Assembly: GCA_910587135.1 (NCBI GenBank)
Contig: CAJULF010000062.1
Coordinates: 1 to 15,204, forward strand
Source: an uncultured Oscillospiraceae bacterium
GTDB lineage: Bacteria; Bacillota; Clostridia; Oscillospirales; Ruminococcaceae
Length of the DNA stretch: 15,204 nt
Direction of reading: 5' to 3'
Part shown: in pieces, positions 5,231 to 12,523 of the stretch
Numbering within the stretch: position 1 is the first letter of the stretch
Layout: every line of letters starts with the position of its first letter
Program-made: the position numbers and the translations under genes
Notes under the pieces: generated by a model
Database searches by the model: none
Told to the model about the DNA's origin: nothing
The model's input: only the letters and a program-made list of their open reading frames with translations

Positions 5231-7378
5231 ATGAAAAAAACATTATCATTAGCATTGGCGGCTGTCATGTCGGTTTCGGCGGGAATAGTGGCATATGCCG
5301 ACACGACCGACGCGGCGAACGCCGCGGTCAAAAGCAAACTGGCGGCGGTTAAAAGCCGCATTGATATCCCCGAGGAGTTCAGCGAGTTTACATACAGAGT
5401 AAATACGCGCGGGGCGGCGGATATCTATTCATTCAACTGGGCAACAAAAAGCGACAGCGACATCAGCGGCAGTATAGACTGCTCCGTGTGCGGCAGCGTT
5501 ATCACCAGCTATAATCTTTACCGCTCGGATTATAAGCGTTGGACGGATTCCGCAAAGCTGGCGGAAATGACCGAGTCCGAGCTGTATGCCGCAGCGGTAA
5601 AGGCGATAAAACGGCTTAATCCCACTGTCGCGGACAGCATAAAAGTTGATAAGTCCGTCAGAATGTCCGTGCACGGCAACACCGCCTCGTTTAACCTTAC
5701 AAGAACCGCCAACAAACTTCCCGTTGCGAACAACACGGGTTCGGTAACGCTTGACAAAAACACGGGAGAGCTTATCTCGTTCAATATAAGCTGGCACCCG
5801 AACGCGGCGTTTGCTGATGCGGGCAAGGCTATATCCGAGAATAAGGCTTGGAACAGCTATGAAAAGATGATCGCCGTTAAGCCGCAGTATGAGGTGTTCT
5901 ACAACAGCGAAAGCAAGAGTATGGAGTCCCGCCTTGTTTATGTGCAGACCGATTACGGTGATATCAACGCCTTTACAGGCAATAAGAGCAACTTTCAGGA
6001 GGATGCCTATTTCGGCGATGACACAAACGAATCTGCAGCGGATATGGCGGAGTCGGCTGCCGGCGCGGAAAACGGCAACAAATTCACCGAAGAGGAACTG
6101 AGGGAGCTTAATGTCGAGCTTCCGTACGGAACGGAAAAGGCGGTTGTTGACCTTATCAAGGGCAATAAGTATCTCACATGGTCAGACGGCATGACAATGG
6201 AGCGCTCATATCTCACCAAAGGCAAATATTACGGAAACGCCGACCGCTATATGTTCACCGCTTCCTTTAGCAATGAGACCGTTGAGGATTACTGGGCAGA
6301 TGAGCCTACGCCCATTTCCGAATCCGATGCAAGCTACACCGAATCCTTCATAAGCAGTTATGAGTATATGAGAATAACGGTTGACGCGCAGACGGGCGAA
6401 GTGCTGAATTACAGCTATGATACCAATGTTCCCGCTGCGGACAGCTACGACATGAGCAAGGCTGACGCGCTGGCAAAGGATATAGCGAAAACTCTCGCGC
6501 CCACGCACATAGACGAATATCCCGATTACAGCAGCAATATTTCAAGCGTCAATTTTGACGGCAGAACCAACTATTATGGAAGCGGTCACAGCTTCAACCG
6601 CGAGGTGAACGGGATAACCGTAAGCGGCAACATAATAAATATAAACCTTGACCCGCAGATGAGGCTGACGGATTACCGCATTTCTTACAGTGATGTGACT
6701 TTCGCTAATCCGAAAAATATGCTGAGCGCAAAGCAGGCTTTTGAGAAGTTCAAGGCGGAAAATGAGCTTACTCTTTGCTACAAAGCGAGAATGGGCGAGA
6801 AAAAGACCGCTACCGTTCTTGTTTACGGCGCGGAAAACTCGATGTATTGCGACGCGTTCACAGGCGAGCCCGTATACGATTGGTGGTACGGCTCAAATGG
6901 CAGCAAGAAAAACGATCTGAGCGGCATAAAGGATAAGAAGCTGCTGAAAATGGCTGAAGAGCTGGACAACAACGGAGTTGTGATTTCGGCGGAAAAATTC
7001 AGCGAGAGCAACGCGGTCAAGCTGGAGGATTTTGCGGGATTCACAAACCTGATATACAGATACATTACTTCGTTTAGCGAAGAGTCCATAACTCTTCCGA
7101 GCGGCATTAAGATAGAAGATGGCGGAGATTATACAGGCAAGACCGTCACCCGCGGTGACGCAATGGTGCTGTACACGGCGGCAGTATGCGGAAACAAGGC
7201 GGCTGAGCTTAAGGGTATCTACCGTTCGCCCTTTACCGACGTAAAGGACACTGACAAGTATGTCGGCTACTATTCCATAGCTTACGCACTCGGCGCGGCT
7301 GACGGAAAGACTCTCAACGCCTCCGCAGCATACACCTACGCGGATATGATAAAGCTGATGTATAGCAGCATGAAATGA
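5231..7378 (+). CDS. Secreted YcdB/YcdC-like (PepSY-related) protein with C-terminal SLH-like region
   Basis: A 715-residue exported protein. Residues 1-23 form a signal peptide (KK, hydrophobic core, AYA cleavage before D24). The body shows repeated patterns of an alpha segment followed by 'DKNTGELISFNISW'-type strands (about 165-190) and 'DAQTGEVLNYSYDT' (about 385-398), typical of the YcdB/YcdC repeat family related to PepSY domains, which are often protease-inhibitor-like; that role is not proven here. The last about 75 residues (GDAMVLYTAAVCG..., SPFTDVKDTD..., YALGAADGKTLNASAAYTYADM) match the SLH pattern and would hold the protein to the cell wall. AAGGAG six bases before ATG supports the start. 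The gene stands alone, ending before a strong terminator at 7525-7566. Confidence 0.85.
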   Translation: MKKTLSLALAAVMSVSAGIVAYADTTDAANAAVKSKLAAVKSRIDIPEEFSEFTYRVNTRGAADIYSFNWATKSDSDISGSIDCSVCGSVITSYNLYRSDYKRWTDSAKLAEMTESELYAAAVKAIKRLNPTVADSIKVDKSVRMSVHGNTASFNLTRTANKLPVANNTGSVTLDKNTGELISFNISWHPNAAFADAGKAISENKAWNSYEKMIAVKPQYEVFYNSESKSMESRLVYVQTDYGDINAFTGNKSNFQEDAYFGDDTNESAADMAESAAGAENGNKFTEEELRELNVELPYGTEKAVVDLIKGNKYLTWSDGMTMERSYLTKGKYYGNADRYMFTASFSNETVEDYWADEPTPISESDASYTESFISSYEYMRITVDAQTGEVLNYSYDTNVPAADSYDMSKADALAKDIAKTLAPTHIDEYPDYSSNISSVNFDGRTNYYGSGHSFNREVNGITVSGNIININLDPQMRLTDYRISYSDVTFANPKNMLSAKQAFEKFKAENELTLCYKARMGEKKTATVLVYGAENSMYCDAFTGEPVYDWWYGSNGSKKNDLSGIKDKKLLKMAEELDNNGVVISAEKFSESNAVKLEDFAGFTNLIYRYITSFSEESITLPSGIKIEDGGDYTGKTVTRGDAMVLYTAAVCGNKAAELKGIYRSPFTDVKDTDKYVGYYSIAYALGAADGKTLNASAAYTYADMIKLMYSSMK

Positions 7379-7437
7379 TCCGCTTTCGACATTAAGAATC
7401 TGTCCTCACAGGAAATGTGTGAGTATTTTCGGGTAGA

Positions 7438-7454
7438 TTTTGTCAGGGACAAGG
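7438..7454 (+). repeat. 17-bp direct repeat, copy 1
   Basis: TTTTGTCAGGGACAAGG matches copy 2 at 7630-7646 at 15 of 17 positions. It is followed by the palindromic AGGAAAATTCCT and a GTCAG / CTGAC inverted pair, so each copy may open a small palindromic element. No gene is present in 7379-7888. Confidence 0.45.
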
Positions 7455-7524
7455 AAAATTCCTCAGGCTTACTGACGCAAATTAGGGAACTTTGGTGCGT
7501 TCATTGGTAAAATTCTTCCGAAAA

Positions 7525-7566
7525 CCTATTTGCCGCGCAATTTCGGCGCGTGGCAAATAGGCTTTT
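7525..7566 (+). terminator. Terminator of the YcdB-like gene, repeat-derived
   Basis: Stem CCTATTTGCCGCGC (7525-7538) / GCGTGGCAAATAGG (7548-7561) of 14 pairs including one G-U, a 9-base loop, then CTTTTTC. The GGCAAATAGGCTTTTTCTACAGACTGAG segment is shared with the minus strand of 10314-10341, so the terminator belongs to the repeat family. Confidence 0.8.
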
Positions 7567-7578
7567 TCTACAGACTGA

Positions 7579-7607
7579 GCCCCAAGGCAAGTACCTTGGG
7601 GCGATTT
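7579..7607. terminator. Second hairpin of the tandem pair
   Basis: Perfect 9-bp stem GCCCCAAGG (7579-7587) / CCTTGGGGC (7594-7602) followed by GATTTT. It is placed right after CTTTTTCTACAGACTGA, as at 41-76. It may act as a back-up terminator. Confidence 0.6.
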
Positions 7608-7629
7608 TGTATGTGGATTTTTAAGCAAA

Positions 7630-7646
7630 TTTTGTCAAAGACAAGG
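7630..7646 (+). repeat. 17-bp direct repeat, copy 2
   Basis: TTTTGTCAAAGACAAGG, the partner of 7438-7454. The following AGGCGAAATTTCGCGGAATT resembles AGGCAAATTTCACGAATT at 13513-13530. A further inverted pair, ATTGCCGA / TCGGCAAT, lies at about 7661-7706. Confidence 0.45.
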
Positions 7647-7771
7647 CGAAATTTCGCGGAATTGCCGACATAAGTCAAGACGTTTCAGTACAGATATCGG
7701 CAATATTTGTCTAAAAGACTTGTGCAATATCTTGTTAAGACAGGTTTTTAATATCGTATTTCAGTGCTCTC

Positions 7772-7803
7772 AGCCCTTAAGGTTTACTGAACCGCAAGGG
7801 CTT
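7772..7803. repeat. Hairpin between convergent genes
   Basis: AGCCCTT / AAGGGCT outer arms with inner GGTT / AACC. There is no long T-run on either strand. It is 86 bases past the permease stop in its direction of transcription and could protect or terminate that RNA. Confidence 0.4.
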
Positions 7804-7888
7804 TGCAAATGCTCCGACGCTGCGATAGCTGATGATTAAAATAATTTCTCACAACACGGCAGTGCTTTTTTAGGCTTGTTACTGCAAG

Positions 7889-8605
7889 CTATTCCGATTC
7901 CCGTTTTTTCAGAAGAACAACACACACTGTGACCGCCGCGGAAAACACAAGCAGCGGATACCATAGATTTTCGAGCTGAAATCCGCCGTCTGCCATCAGT
8001 TTATAACCCCACGAGGCAGGAAAAATTCGTCCCAAAAATTTGAAAAAATCCGGCAGCAAATCAATCGGAAACATAATTCCCGAAAGCAAGATAGACGGCA
8101 AAAATACAAGCTGTGATATCATATTCAGCTTCGCCTGATTTTTTACAGCCTGTCCAAGAACACAACCGATACTCAGTGATACGATGATATATACGGTCAG
8201 CGCAAGAAAAAACAGGGGAAAGCTGTTCGGCAGAACCGCTTCAAACAGGACGGGGGCAAGCAGCAAAATTATTACACACATTATCATCAAATGAATAAAC
8301 GCAGAAATAGACATTGTGACCAAGCCCAAATATAAAGGAACGCCGTTGGTCTTGTAAACCTTTTTGATATCACTTCCGTAGGTTTCGATCAGAGATGGCG
8401 GCAATCCGACAAACGCCCCCATCGACACACCCATTACGATCATTGACGGTATCAGGGTGTTCTTCATTTCGGGCATTACATAGGTAAAGATACCTCCCAT
8501 AAGCAGGAAGAAGATCAGCGGAACGATATAACATGTAATAAGCAGGGATTTGCTTCTTATGTCCAGCCTCCATTGCAGCGCCACTCCATATAAAAAAGCG
8601 TTCAT
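7889..8605 (-). CDS. ABC-2 type transporter permease
   Basis: A 238-residue membrane protein with about six hydrophobic segments (roughly 21-42, 51-68, 93-118, 128-150, 160-182, 214-232). The segment LSGIMFPIDLLPDFFKFLG and the nearby PASWGYKLM are typical of ABC-2 permeases of drug or polyketide exporters. It is the transmembrane half of the pump whose ATPase is encoded immediately upstream: its ATG overlaps the ATPase TGA (ATGA, 8602-8605), so the two are translationally coupled. Substrate unknown; the MerR/TipAS-like regulator in the operon suggests a toxic or antimicrobial compound. No strong terminator is seen directly after the stop. Confidence 0.9.
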   Translation of the reverse strand: MNAFLYGVALQWRLDIRSKSLLITCYIVPLIFFLLMGGIFTYVMPEMKNTLIPSMIVMGVSMGAFVGLPPSLIETYGSDIKKVYKTNGVPLYLGLVTMSISAFIHLMIMCVIILLLAPVLFEAVLPNSFPLFFLALTVYIIVSLSIGCVLGQAVKNQAKLNMISQLVFLPSILLSGIMFPIDLLPDFFKFLGRIFPASWGYKLMADGGFQLENLWYPLLVFSAAVTVCVVLLKKRESE

Positions 8606-9417
8606 TTTTCCGCCCTCCCGGTCATTTCCATAAAATGCTGTTCCAGCGTACCTCTGTCTACCTTGATATCCAGAACCTTTATCCCGTTTCGCTTCATCTC
8701 GCCGAGCAAAGACAGAAGCGTGTTTTCGATATTGTCGGCTTCAAGGGTATCGCTTCCAAGCTCTGTTTTTATATGTATGAAATACTTTTTCCCTATTTTG
8801 CAGGTCAGTTCCGAAGGAGTTCCGCAAAAAACGATTTTGCCGCCGCTCAAAATAGCTATCCTGTCGCACAGCGTCTCCACTTCCGCCATATCGTGACTTG
8901 CCAGCACAACTGTTTTCCCCGATGATTTCAGCTTGCGGATATTGTCGTGCAGTGACAGTCTGCCCTCTACGTCAAGTCCCGCCGTTGGTTCGTCAAGGAA
9001 GATGATATCGGGGTCGCCGATGAGAGCAAGTGCCAGATGCAGCCGCCTTTTCTGCCCGGTGGACAGCTGTGCATACTGCTTTTTCTCAATTTCCCGAAGC
9101 CCGAGAGAGTGAATCAAAGCGTTATCGGTTTTGACCTTGTTCCACCCGGCAAATAACCGCACGGCCTCCATAGGCTTGATATGAGCGGGGAGCGAAGATG
9201 ATTGCAGCTGAATTCCCGCTGTTCCGTTTACGGTAACTGTTCCGCTGTCATATTTTTTCAGTCCCTCGATGCATTCCAGCGCGGTCGTTTTTCCCGCGCC
9301 GTTGGCTCCGAGCAGGGCGAATATTTCTCCTGCCGCGATTTGAAAGCTGATTTCCTTCAGCACAACATGGCTGCCATAGCTTTTCGTCAGCCCGCTGACT
9401 TCAATTGCGTTACTCAT
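8602..9417 (-). CDS. ABC transporter ATP-binding protein
   Basis: A 271-residue cytosolic ATPase that powers the neighbouring permease. It has Walker A GANGAGKT (37-44), a Q-loop near Q70-Q72, signature LSTGQ (118-122, T for the more common G), Walker B IIFLDEP (138-144), a D-loop (AGLD) and switch H175 (SHD). The start at 9417 is chosen because GGGGAGGTG stands six bases upstream and homology starts right there (SNAIEVSGLTKSYG). A longer frame open to 9534 would add 39 basic residues overlapping the regulator gene in another frame and is unlikely. The first 8 bases overlap the end of the regulator gene, and its stop overlaps the permease start, so the three genes form a tightly coupled operon. 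Confidence 0.95.
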   Translation of the reverse strand: MSNAIEVSGLTKSYGSHVVLKEISFQIAAGEIFALLGANGAGKTTALECIEGLKKYDSGTVTVNGTAGIQLQSSSLPAHIKPMEAVRLFAGWNKVKTDNALIHSLGLREIEKKQYAQLSTGQKRRLHLALALIGDPDIIFLDEPTAGLDVEGRLSLHDNIRKLKSSGKTVVLASHDMAEVETLCDRIAILSGGKIVFCGTPSELTCKIGKKYFIHIKTELGSDTLEADNIENTLLSLLGEMKRNGIKVLDIKVDRGTLEQHFMEMTGRAEK

Positions 9418-10219
9418 CACACACCTCCCCGAACGGGTCGATCCCAATATTTGAAAAATATATCTCCAAAGCCGGCTGTAAATAGGCGTTAACGATCGCC
9501 TGTTTTTCCTCCCATTCATTGGCGCAGTTTTCAAAATTACCGATCTCCATCAGCTTCGGAAGCATGCTCATATCGCCGTTTGTAAATTCAACTATCAGCT
9601 CCCAATAAGCCTTTGTAAGCCGCTGACACCTTTCGCTTTCCGGCGGAACGTCCTCCTTTTGAAGCTGTAATATCTCATCGCTCAGACGATTGAATCTGTC
9701 CATAAAAGCCAAGCCGCTTTCCTTATCAAAACGGCATCGGATATGTTCAAGGGTATCCTCGTCGAACTTTTTAATAAGATAGTAATATTTGTTATTCATC
9801 TGAAGATTGACGATAATATCAGCGTACTTTTTAAAATCCACCGTTTGCATTTGCAGCACTTCTTCCCGCAGATGTTCTATCGCGGTCAAGGAAGCGGAAA
9901 GCTGTTCCATATTTTTGCGTATATTATCGGCTTGCTTCGTCAGCGCGTCCGCGACGCCTGCGGGGGTATCCAGAGAGATTAGCCGTTCTTTTATATCACC
10001 GAGTGTAAATCCCAGCGATTTTAAGGATATAATTTGATTTAATATGATCAGCTCCTTATTTGTATAAAGTCTGCGTCCTCCCTCGCTCTCCGCCGAGGGA
10101 GAAAGAAGTCCCTTCTTGTCGTAATACTGCAGGGTGCGTACGGTGACGCCCATTTTTTTCGCTACTTCGCCAACCGTCATATATCCCTGCGGGATCGCCT
10201 TGTATTTTTCCATACTCAT
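9410..10219 (-). CDS. MerR family regulator with TipAS-like C-terminal domain
   Basis: A 269-residue transcription regulator. The MerR DNA-binding domain covers residues about 13-80: MTVGEVAKKMGVTVRTLQYY helix-turn-helix, KKGLLSPSAESEGGRRLY wing, then a dimerisation helix to about 125. Residues about 170-265 (DEILQLQKEDVPPESERCQR..., YWELIVEFTNGD..., AYLQPALEIYFSNIGI) resemble the TipAS ligand-binding domain that senses antibiotics in MerR proteins (inference from pattern). It is the first gene of an operon with an ABC exporter, so it likely induces the pump and itself on ligand binding. The ATG at 10219 has AGAGGTG only a few bases away; the ATG two codons later (10213) is spaced about 10 and is possible. 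Confidence 0.93.
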   Translation of the reverse strand: MSMEKYKAIPQGYMTVGEVAKKMGVTVRTLQYYDKKGLLSPSAESEGGRRLYTNKELIILNQIISLKSLGFTLGDIKERLISLDTPAGVADALTKQADNIRKNMEQLSASLTAIEHLREEVLQMQTVDFKKYADIIVNLQMNNKYYYLIKKFDEDTLEHIRCRFDKESGLAFMDRFNRLSDEILQLQKEDVPPESERCQRLTKAYWELIVEFTNGDMSMLPKLMEIGNFENCANEWEEKQAIVNAYLQPALEIYFSNIGIDPFGEVCDE

Positions 10220-10236
10220 AACACCTCTTGTGCTAT

Positions 10237-10267
10237 ATTATAAATCATTACGCAGCGTCATAAGCAA
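10237..10267 (-). promoter_or_regulatory. MerR-type promoter and operator of the ABC operon
   Basis: Minus-strand -35 TTGCTT (10267-10262), 19-base spacer, -10 TATAAT (10242-10237). The over-long 19-bp spacer is the hallmark of MerR-activated promoters. The spacer holds a dyad, ATGACGC-T-GCGTAAT (one mismatch), a suitable MerR operator, so autoregulation is likely. Confidence 0.65.
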
Positions 10268-10276
10268 GACCTTTTT

Positions 10277-10313
10277 CAAAAAAATTTTCGGCGGCAGAAA
10301 TTTTTCTGCCGCC
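10277..10313 (-). terminator. Hairpin and T-run ahead of the ABC operon promoter
   Basis: Minus-strand GGCGGCAGA / TCTGCCGCC palindrome (10313-10290), then GAAAATTTTTTTG. It lies about 250 bases past the GNAT gene stop, beyond the structured repeat, and ends just before the MerR promoter, insulating the two operons. Confidence 0.65.
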
Positions 10314-10314
10314 T

Positions 10315-10506
10315 CAGTCTGTAGAAAAAGCCTATTTGCCGTGCAATGTCGTCGCATGAAATTTCAAAAAGTGTCGGAACTTGCTTTACATATTCCGACC
10401 GGTTCTCGCAATCGCGCGGAGTGAGCATAGCGAACGGTGCGTGATTGCGGAAATTTTGAAATTTTTTTAAATAATCCCCTCTTGGTCAACATTTATATAC
10501 AGACTA
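10315..10506 (-). repeat. Structured interspersed repeat, copy A
   Basis: Ends carry short inverted repeats: AGTCTGTAG (10316-10324) and TACAGACT (10498-10505). Inside, a perfect 11-bp outer stem AAATTTCAAAA (10359-10369) / TTTTGAAATTT (10454-10464) encloses two hairpins: GTCGGAA (10373-10379) / TTCCGAC (10393-10399), and CGCAATCGCGC (10407-10417) / GCGTGATTGCG (10439-10449, one G-U). Copy B at 13291-13467 in the opposite orientation has the same plan. No protein is encoded. It could be a non-autonomous mobile element, an RNA structure or both. It fills most of the gap between the GNAT gene and the ABC operon. Confidence 0.75.
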
Positions 10507-10530
10507 CGGCAGCAGTAATTTTGTCTGCCG
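10507..10530. repeat. Hairpin resembling the one at 10290-10313
   Basis: CGGCAG (10507-10512) / CTGCCG (10525-10530). The sequence is close to the hairpin on the other side of copy A, so the repeat is flanked by two similar hairpins, like an enlarged target duplication. It is about 30 bases past the GNAT stop and lacks a T-run. Confidence 0.5.
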
Positions 10531-10559
10531 CCTGCGACTGATTATACGAAAAATTTCTG

Positions 10560-11348
10560 TCATAGGGTGTGTGCGCCTATATTTTTTTCCGCTGTCCTGA
10601 ACTTAAGAACCGTCTGTGCGCCAAGCTTTCCGTACCAGCCCTCCAGATGGGTCTGGTGAATAAAGCACTGACCGCAGCCGCGCCGTTTAAGCTCCTCCAG
10701 CGCAAGAGAAACCATCTTGAGTCCGACTCCGTTCCCCCGCGCTGCGGGTATCGTGCCGACACAGCCCACGCTGCCTGTCCTGATGTTCTCCTCCGAAATA
10801 AGACAGCACTCGTTGTCGTCAAGAATACAGAAGCTTATTAGACGTCCCGCGCGGTCAAAGCCACAGAAATACTCGCCGTCGCCGTCAAAAAATTGCACCC
10901 AGTCGTCATCCACCATGCCTGCCGCGGAGCGGATATCCTCAATATTTTTATAAAATCCGAATTTCGCGCTGACATCGGGCAGCGGGTCGCGGTAGTCCGA
11001 AAGCGGCAGCTTCATTTCGCAGTATTCGTTGCCGAGGGTATAGCCCGATTTCTCGAAAAAACCGCAGCTACCTTCAACCGCTCCGCAAAGAAATCCATCA
11101 AGCCCCGCCTTTTCATAGCCCTTTTCGGCTATCTTGTTCTCGCACATTTTCAAAAGCGCGCTCCCCGCGCCTTGCTTACGATAGTCGGGGTGAACCGCAA
11201 GAAGCGTTAAGGCGTTATCCTTTGCAAGCGCAAACCCGCCCTTGGTGTTAAAGCGTGTGCAGCTCTTTATTTCGGACAGCTCCTCGAAGAGCTTTTCACT
11301 CAGATTAAGCATAGGAAAGCAGGCGCGAAAAATATCATATTCCGTCAT
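10560..11348 (-). CDS. Tandem GNAT acetyltransferase-like protein
   Basis: A 262-residue protein with two GNAT folds. The N-terminal one has the acetyl-CoA loop in LLAVHPDYRKQGAGSALL (R57-x-x-G60-x-G62) and the C-terminal one in VGTIPAARGNGVGLKMVSLA (R204-x-x-G-x-G), followed by the usual YGKLGAQ ending. GNATs transfer acyl groups from acyl-CoA to amines; the substrate is unknown. The start at 11348 is preferred over the longer frame to 11375, because its ATG overlaps the TGA of the lipase gene (ATGA). It is the last gene of the acyltransferase-ACP-lipase operon. No clear terminator follows within 30 bases. Confidence 0.9.
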   Translation of the reverse strand: MTEYDIFRACFPMLNLSEKLFEELSEIKSCTRFNTKGGFALAKDNALTLLAVHPDYRKQGAGSALLKMCENKIAEKGYEKAGLDGFLCGAVEGSCGFFEKSGYTLGNEYCEMKLPLSDYRDPLPDVSAKFGFYKNIEDIRSAAGMVDDDWVQFFDGDGEYFCGFDRAGRLISFCILDDNECCLISEENIRTGSVGCVGTIPAARGNGVGLKMVSLALEELKRRGCGQCFIHQTHLEGWYGKLGAQTVLKFRTAEKNIGAHTL

Positions 11349-12208
11349 GAGTTTACGAACACCCCCTCGCACCATTGCATAAGGCTCTCCATGCGGCTGT
11401 CCGCCTGGGTGTATCCATCGTTGTAGGACATCATGATTTTATCGGAATCGTGCTCGAATTTTGAGATGGCGGGAAGCGTAGGTCGGAAAATAAACGCCCT
11501 GCCCTCTTCCTGAAGCTCCTCCATAAGCTTTACGGTCTTTTGATAGCGCTCGACCCTTGTCATACAGGCTTCAACAAAGTTGGGATATTGCCTGTACATG
11601 GAATTGATAACGGTGCGGAATTTTCGGTAGTCGGTGGGCGCGGTGTTTGTGTCGGGCTTTGTCAGTACTATCACCAGTTTGTCGCAGCCGCAGTCCAGCG
11701 CGTGCTCGATTGGTATAGAGTCCGCAATGCTGCCGTCAAGATAATGATGACCGTCGATCTCCACAGGCTCGCAAAGCATCGGTACGGAACAAGTAGCCTT
11801 AGCGGCGGTGAGCAGACTCATTTCGTCGGCGAACTGCCCGAAATATTCCGCCTCGCCCGTTTCACAGCAGGTGCAGACATATTCCGTTTCTATGCCGCTG
11901 TTGAAATATGTATCGAAATTGAACGGGAATTGGTGATACGGATATTCATACGACATTTTGTCGAGATTTATCACCTTTCCGCTCCTGAAGAACTGCTTCA
12001 GACCATAGTAGGAGTCCTGCTCGGGGACGGTTATCATGTCCGCCGTGCGTCCTTTCTGGCGGGAAACGTAGCTCATTGCGTTGCCGCCGCCCGCGGAAAC
12101 TCCCACTACATAAGGGAAATAGATCTCGTCCTCCATAAGGCGATCAAGCACTCCCGCGGTAAAAATTCCCCTTACTGCTCCGCCCTCTAAAATCAAACCT
12201 GTTTTCAT
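11345..12208 (-). CDS. Patatin-like phospholipase
   Basis: A 287-residue cytosolic Ser-Asp dyad lipid hydrolase of the bacterial RssA/YjjU type. The oxyanion-hole motif GGAVRG (9-14) follows the first strand, the nucleophile elbow is GVSAG (36-40, S38) and the catalytic Asp is D158 in DGS (158-160), so all catalytic residues are present. The length fits the family. GGTG seven bases before ATG is the ribosome site. It begins 6 bases after the ACP-like gene and overlaps the GNAT gene by 4, so co-translation is likely. Together with a PlsC-like acyltransferase it could remove or recycle acyl chains (inference). Confidence 0.94.
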   Translation of the reverse strand: MKTGLILEGGAVRGIFTAGVLDRLMEDEIYFPYVVGVSAGGGNAMSYVSRQKGRTADMITVPEQDSYYGLKQFFRSGKVINLDKMSYEYPYHQFPFNFDTYFNSGIETEYVCTCCETGEAEYFGQFADEMSLLTAAKATCSVPMLCEPVEIDGHHYLDGSIADSIPIEHALDCGCDKLVIVLTKPDTNTAPTDYRKFRTVINSMYRQYPNFVEACMTRVERYQKTVKLMEELQEEGRAFIFRPTLPAISKFEHDSDKIMMSYNDGYTQADSRMESLMQWCEGVFVNS

Positions 12209-12214
12209 ATTTTT

Positions 12215-12472
12215 TCACCGACCCTTTTCCGTTAAAATATATTCTATCATGTCTCCGACGGTTTCGATATTGTCCGCGTCGTTAAATCGTATATCGTAGT
12301 TGTCCTCGACGGCTACCGCGAAAAGTATAAGTCCCGTAACGTCCAGCCCAAGCCCGTCTTTAAGGGAGCTTTTTTCGGTAAAAACGCGGTTTTGCGCACT
12401 GGCCGGGGATACGCTTTTTAAAATGACCGTAAGCTCCGATATCATATCGGGCGCTGTTGTTTGCTTGCACAT
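12215..12472 (-). CDS. Acyl-carrier-like protein lacking the phosphopantetheine serine
   Basis: An 85-residue protein with the length and helix pattern of acyl carrier proteins: LKDGLGLDVTGLILFAVAVE and DNYDIRF align with the ACP 'LGxDSLxxVEL...EEEFDIEI' core. At the DSL site it reads D44-V45-T46, so the serine that carries 4'-phosphopantetheine is replaced by valine. Unless T46 substitutes, it cannot be charged in the usual way. The ribosome site AAAGGAG is 11 bases before ATG. It lies between the PlsC-like gene (51-base gap) and the lipase gene (6-base gap), suggesting a structural or regulatory partner role. It could also be a decayed carrier; the coding frame itself is intact. Confidence 0.8.
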   Translation of the reverse strand: MCKQTTAPDMISELTVILKSVSPASAQNRVFTEKSSLKDGLGLDVTGLILFAVAVEDNYDIRFNDADNIETVGDMIEYILTEKGR

Positions 12473-12523
12473 ATCGGAATTCGCTCCTTTTTGTGATATC
12501 TGACGTGATCCGCATATGCTGCT

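Noticed and set aside
9418..9534. 39-residue N-terminal extension of the ABC ATPase
   Set aside because: It overlaps the MerR gene in another frame, is unlike ATPase N-termini, and a strong ribosome site precedes the internal ATG.
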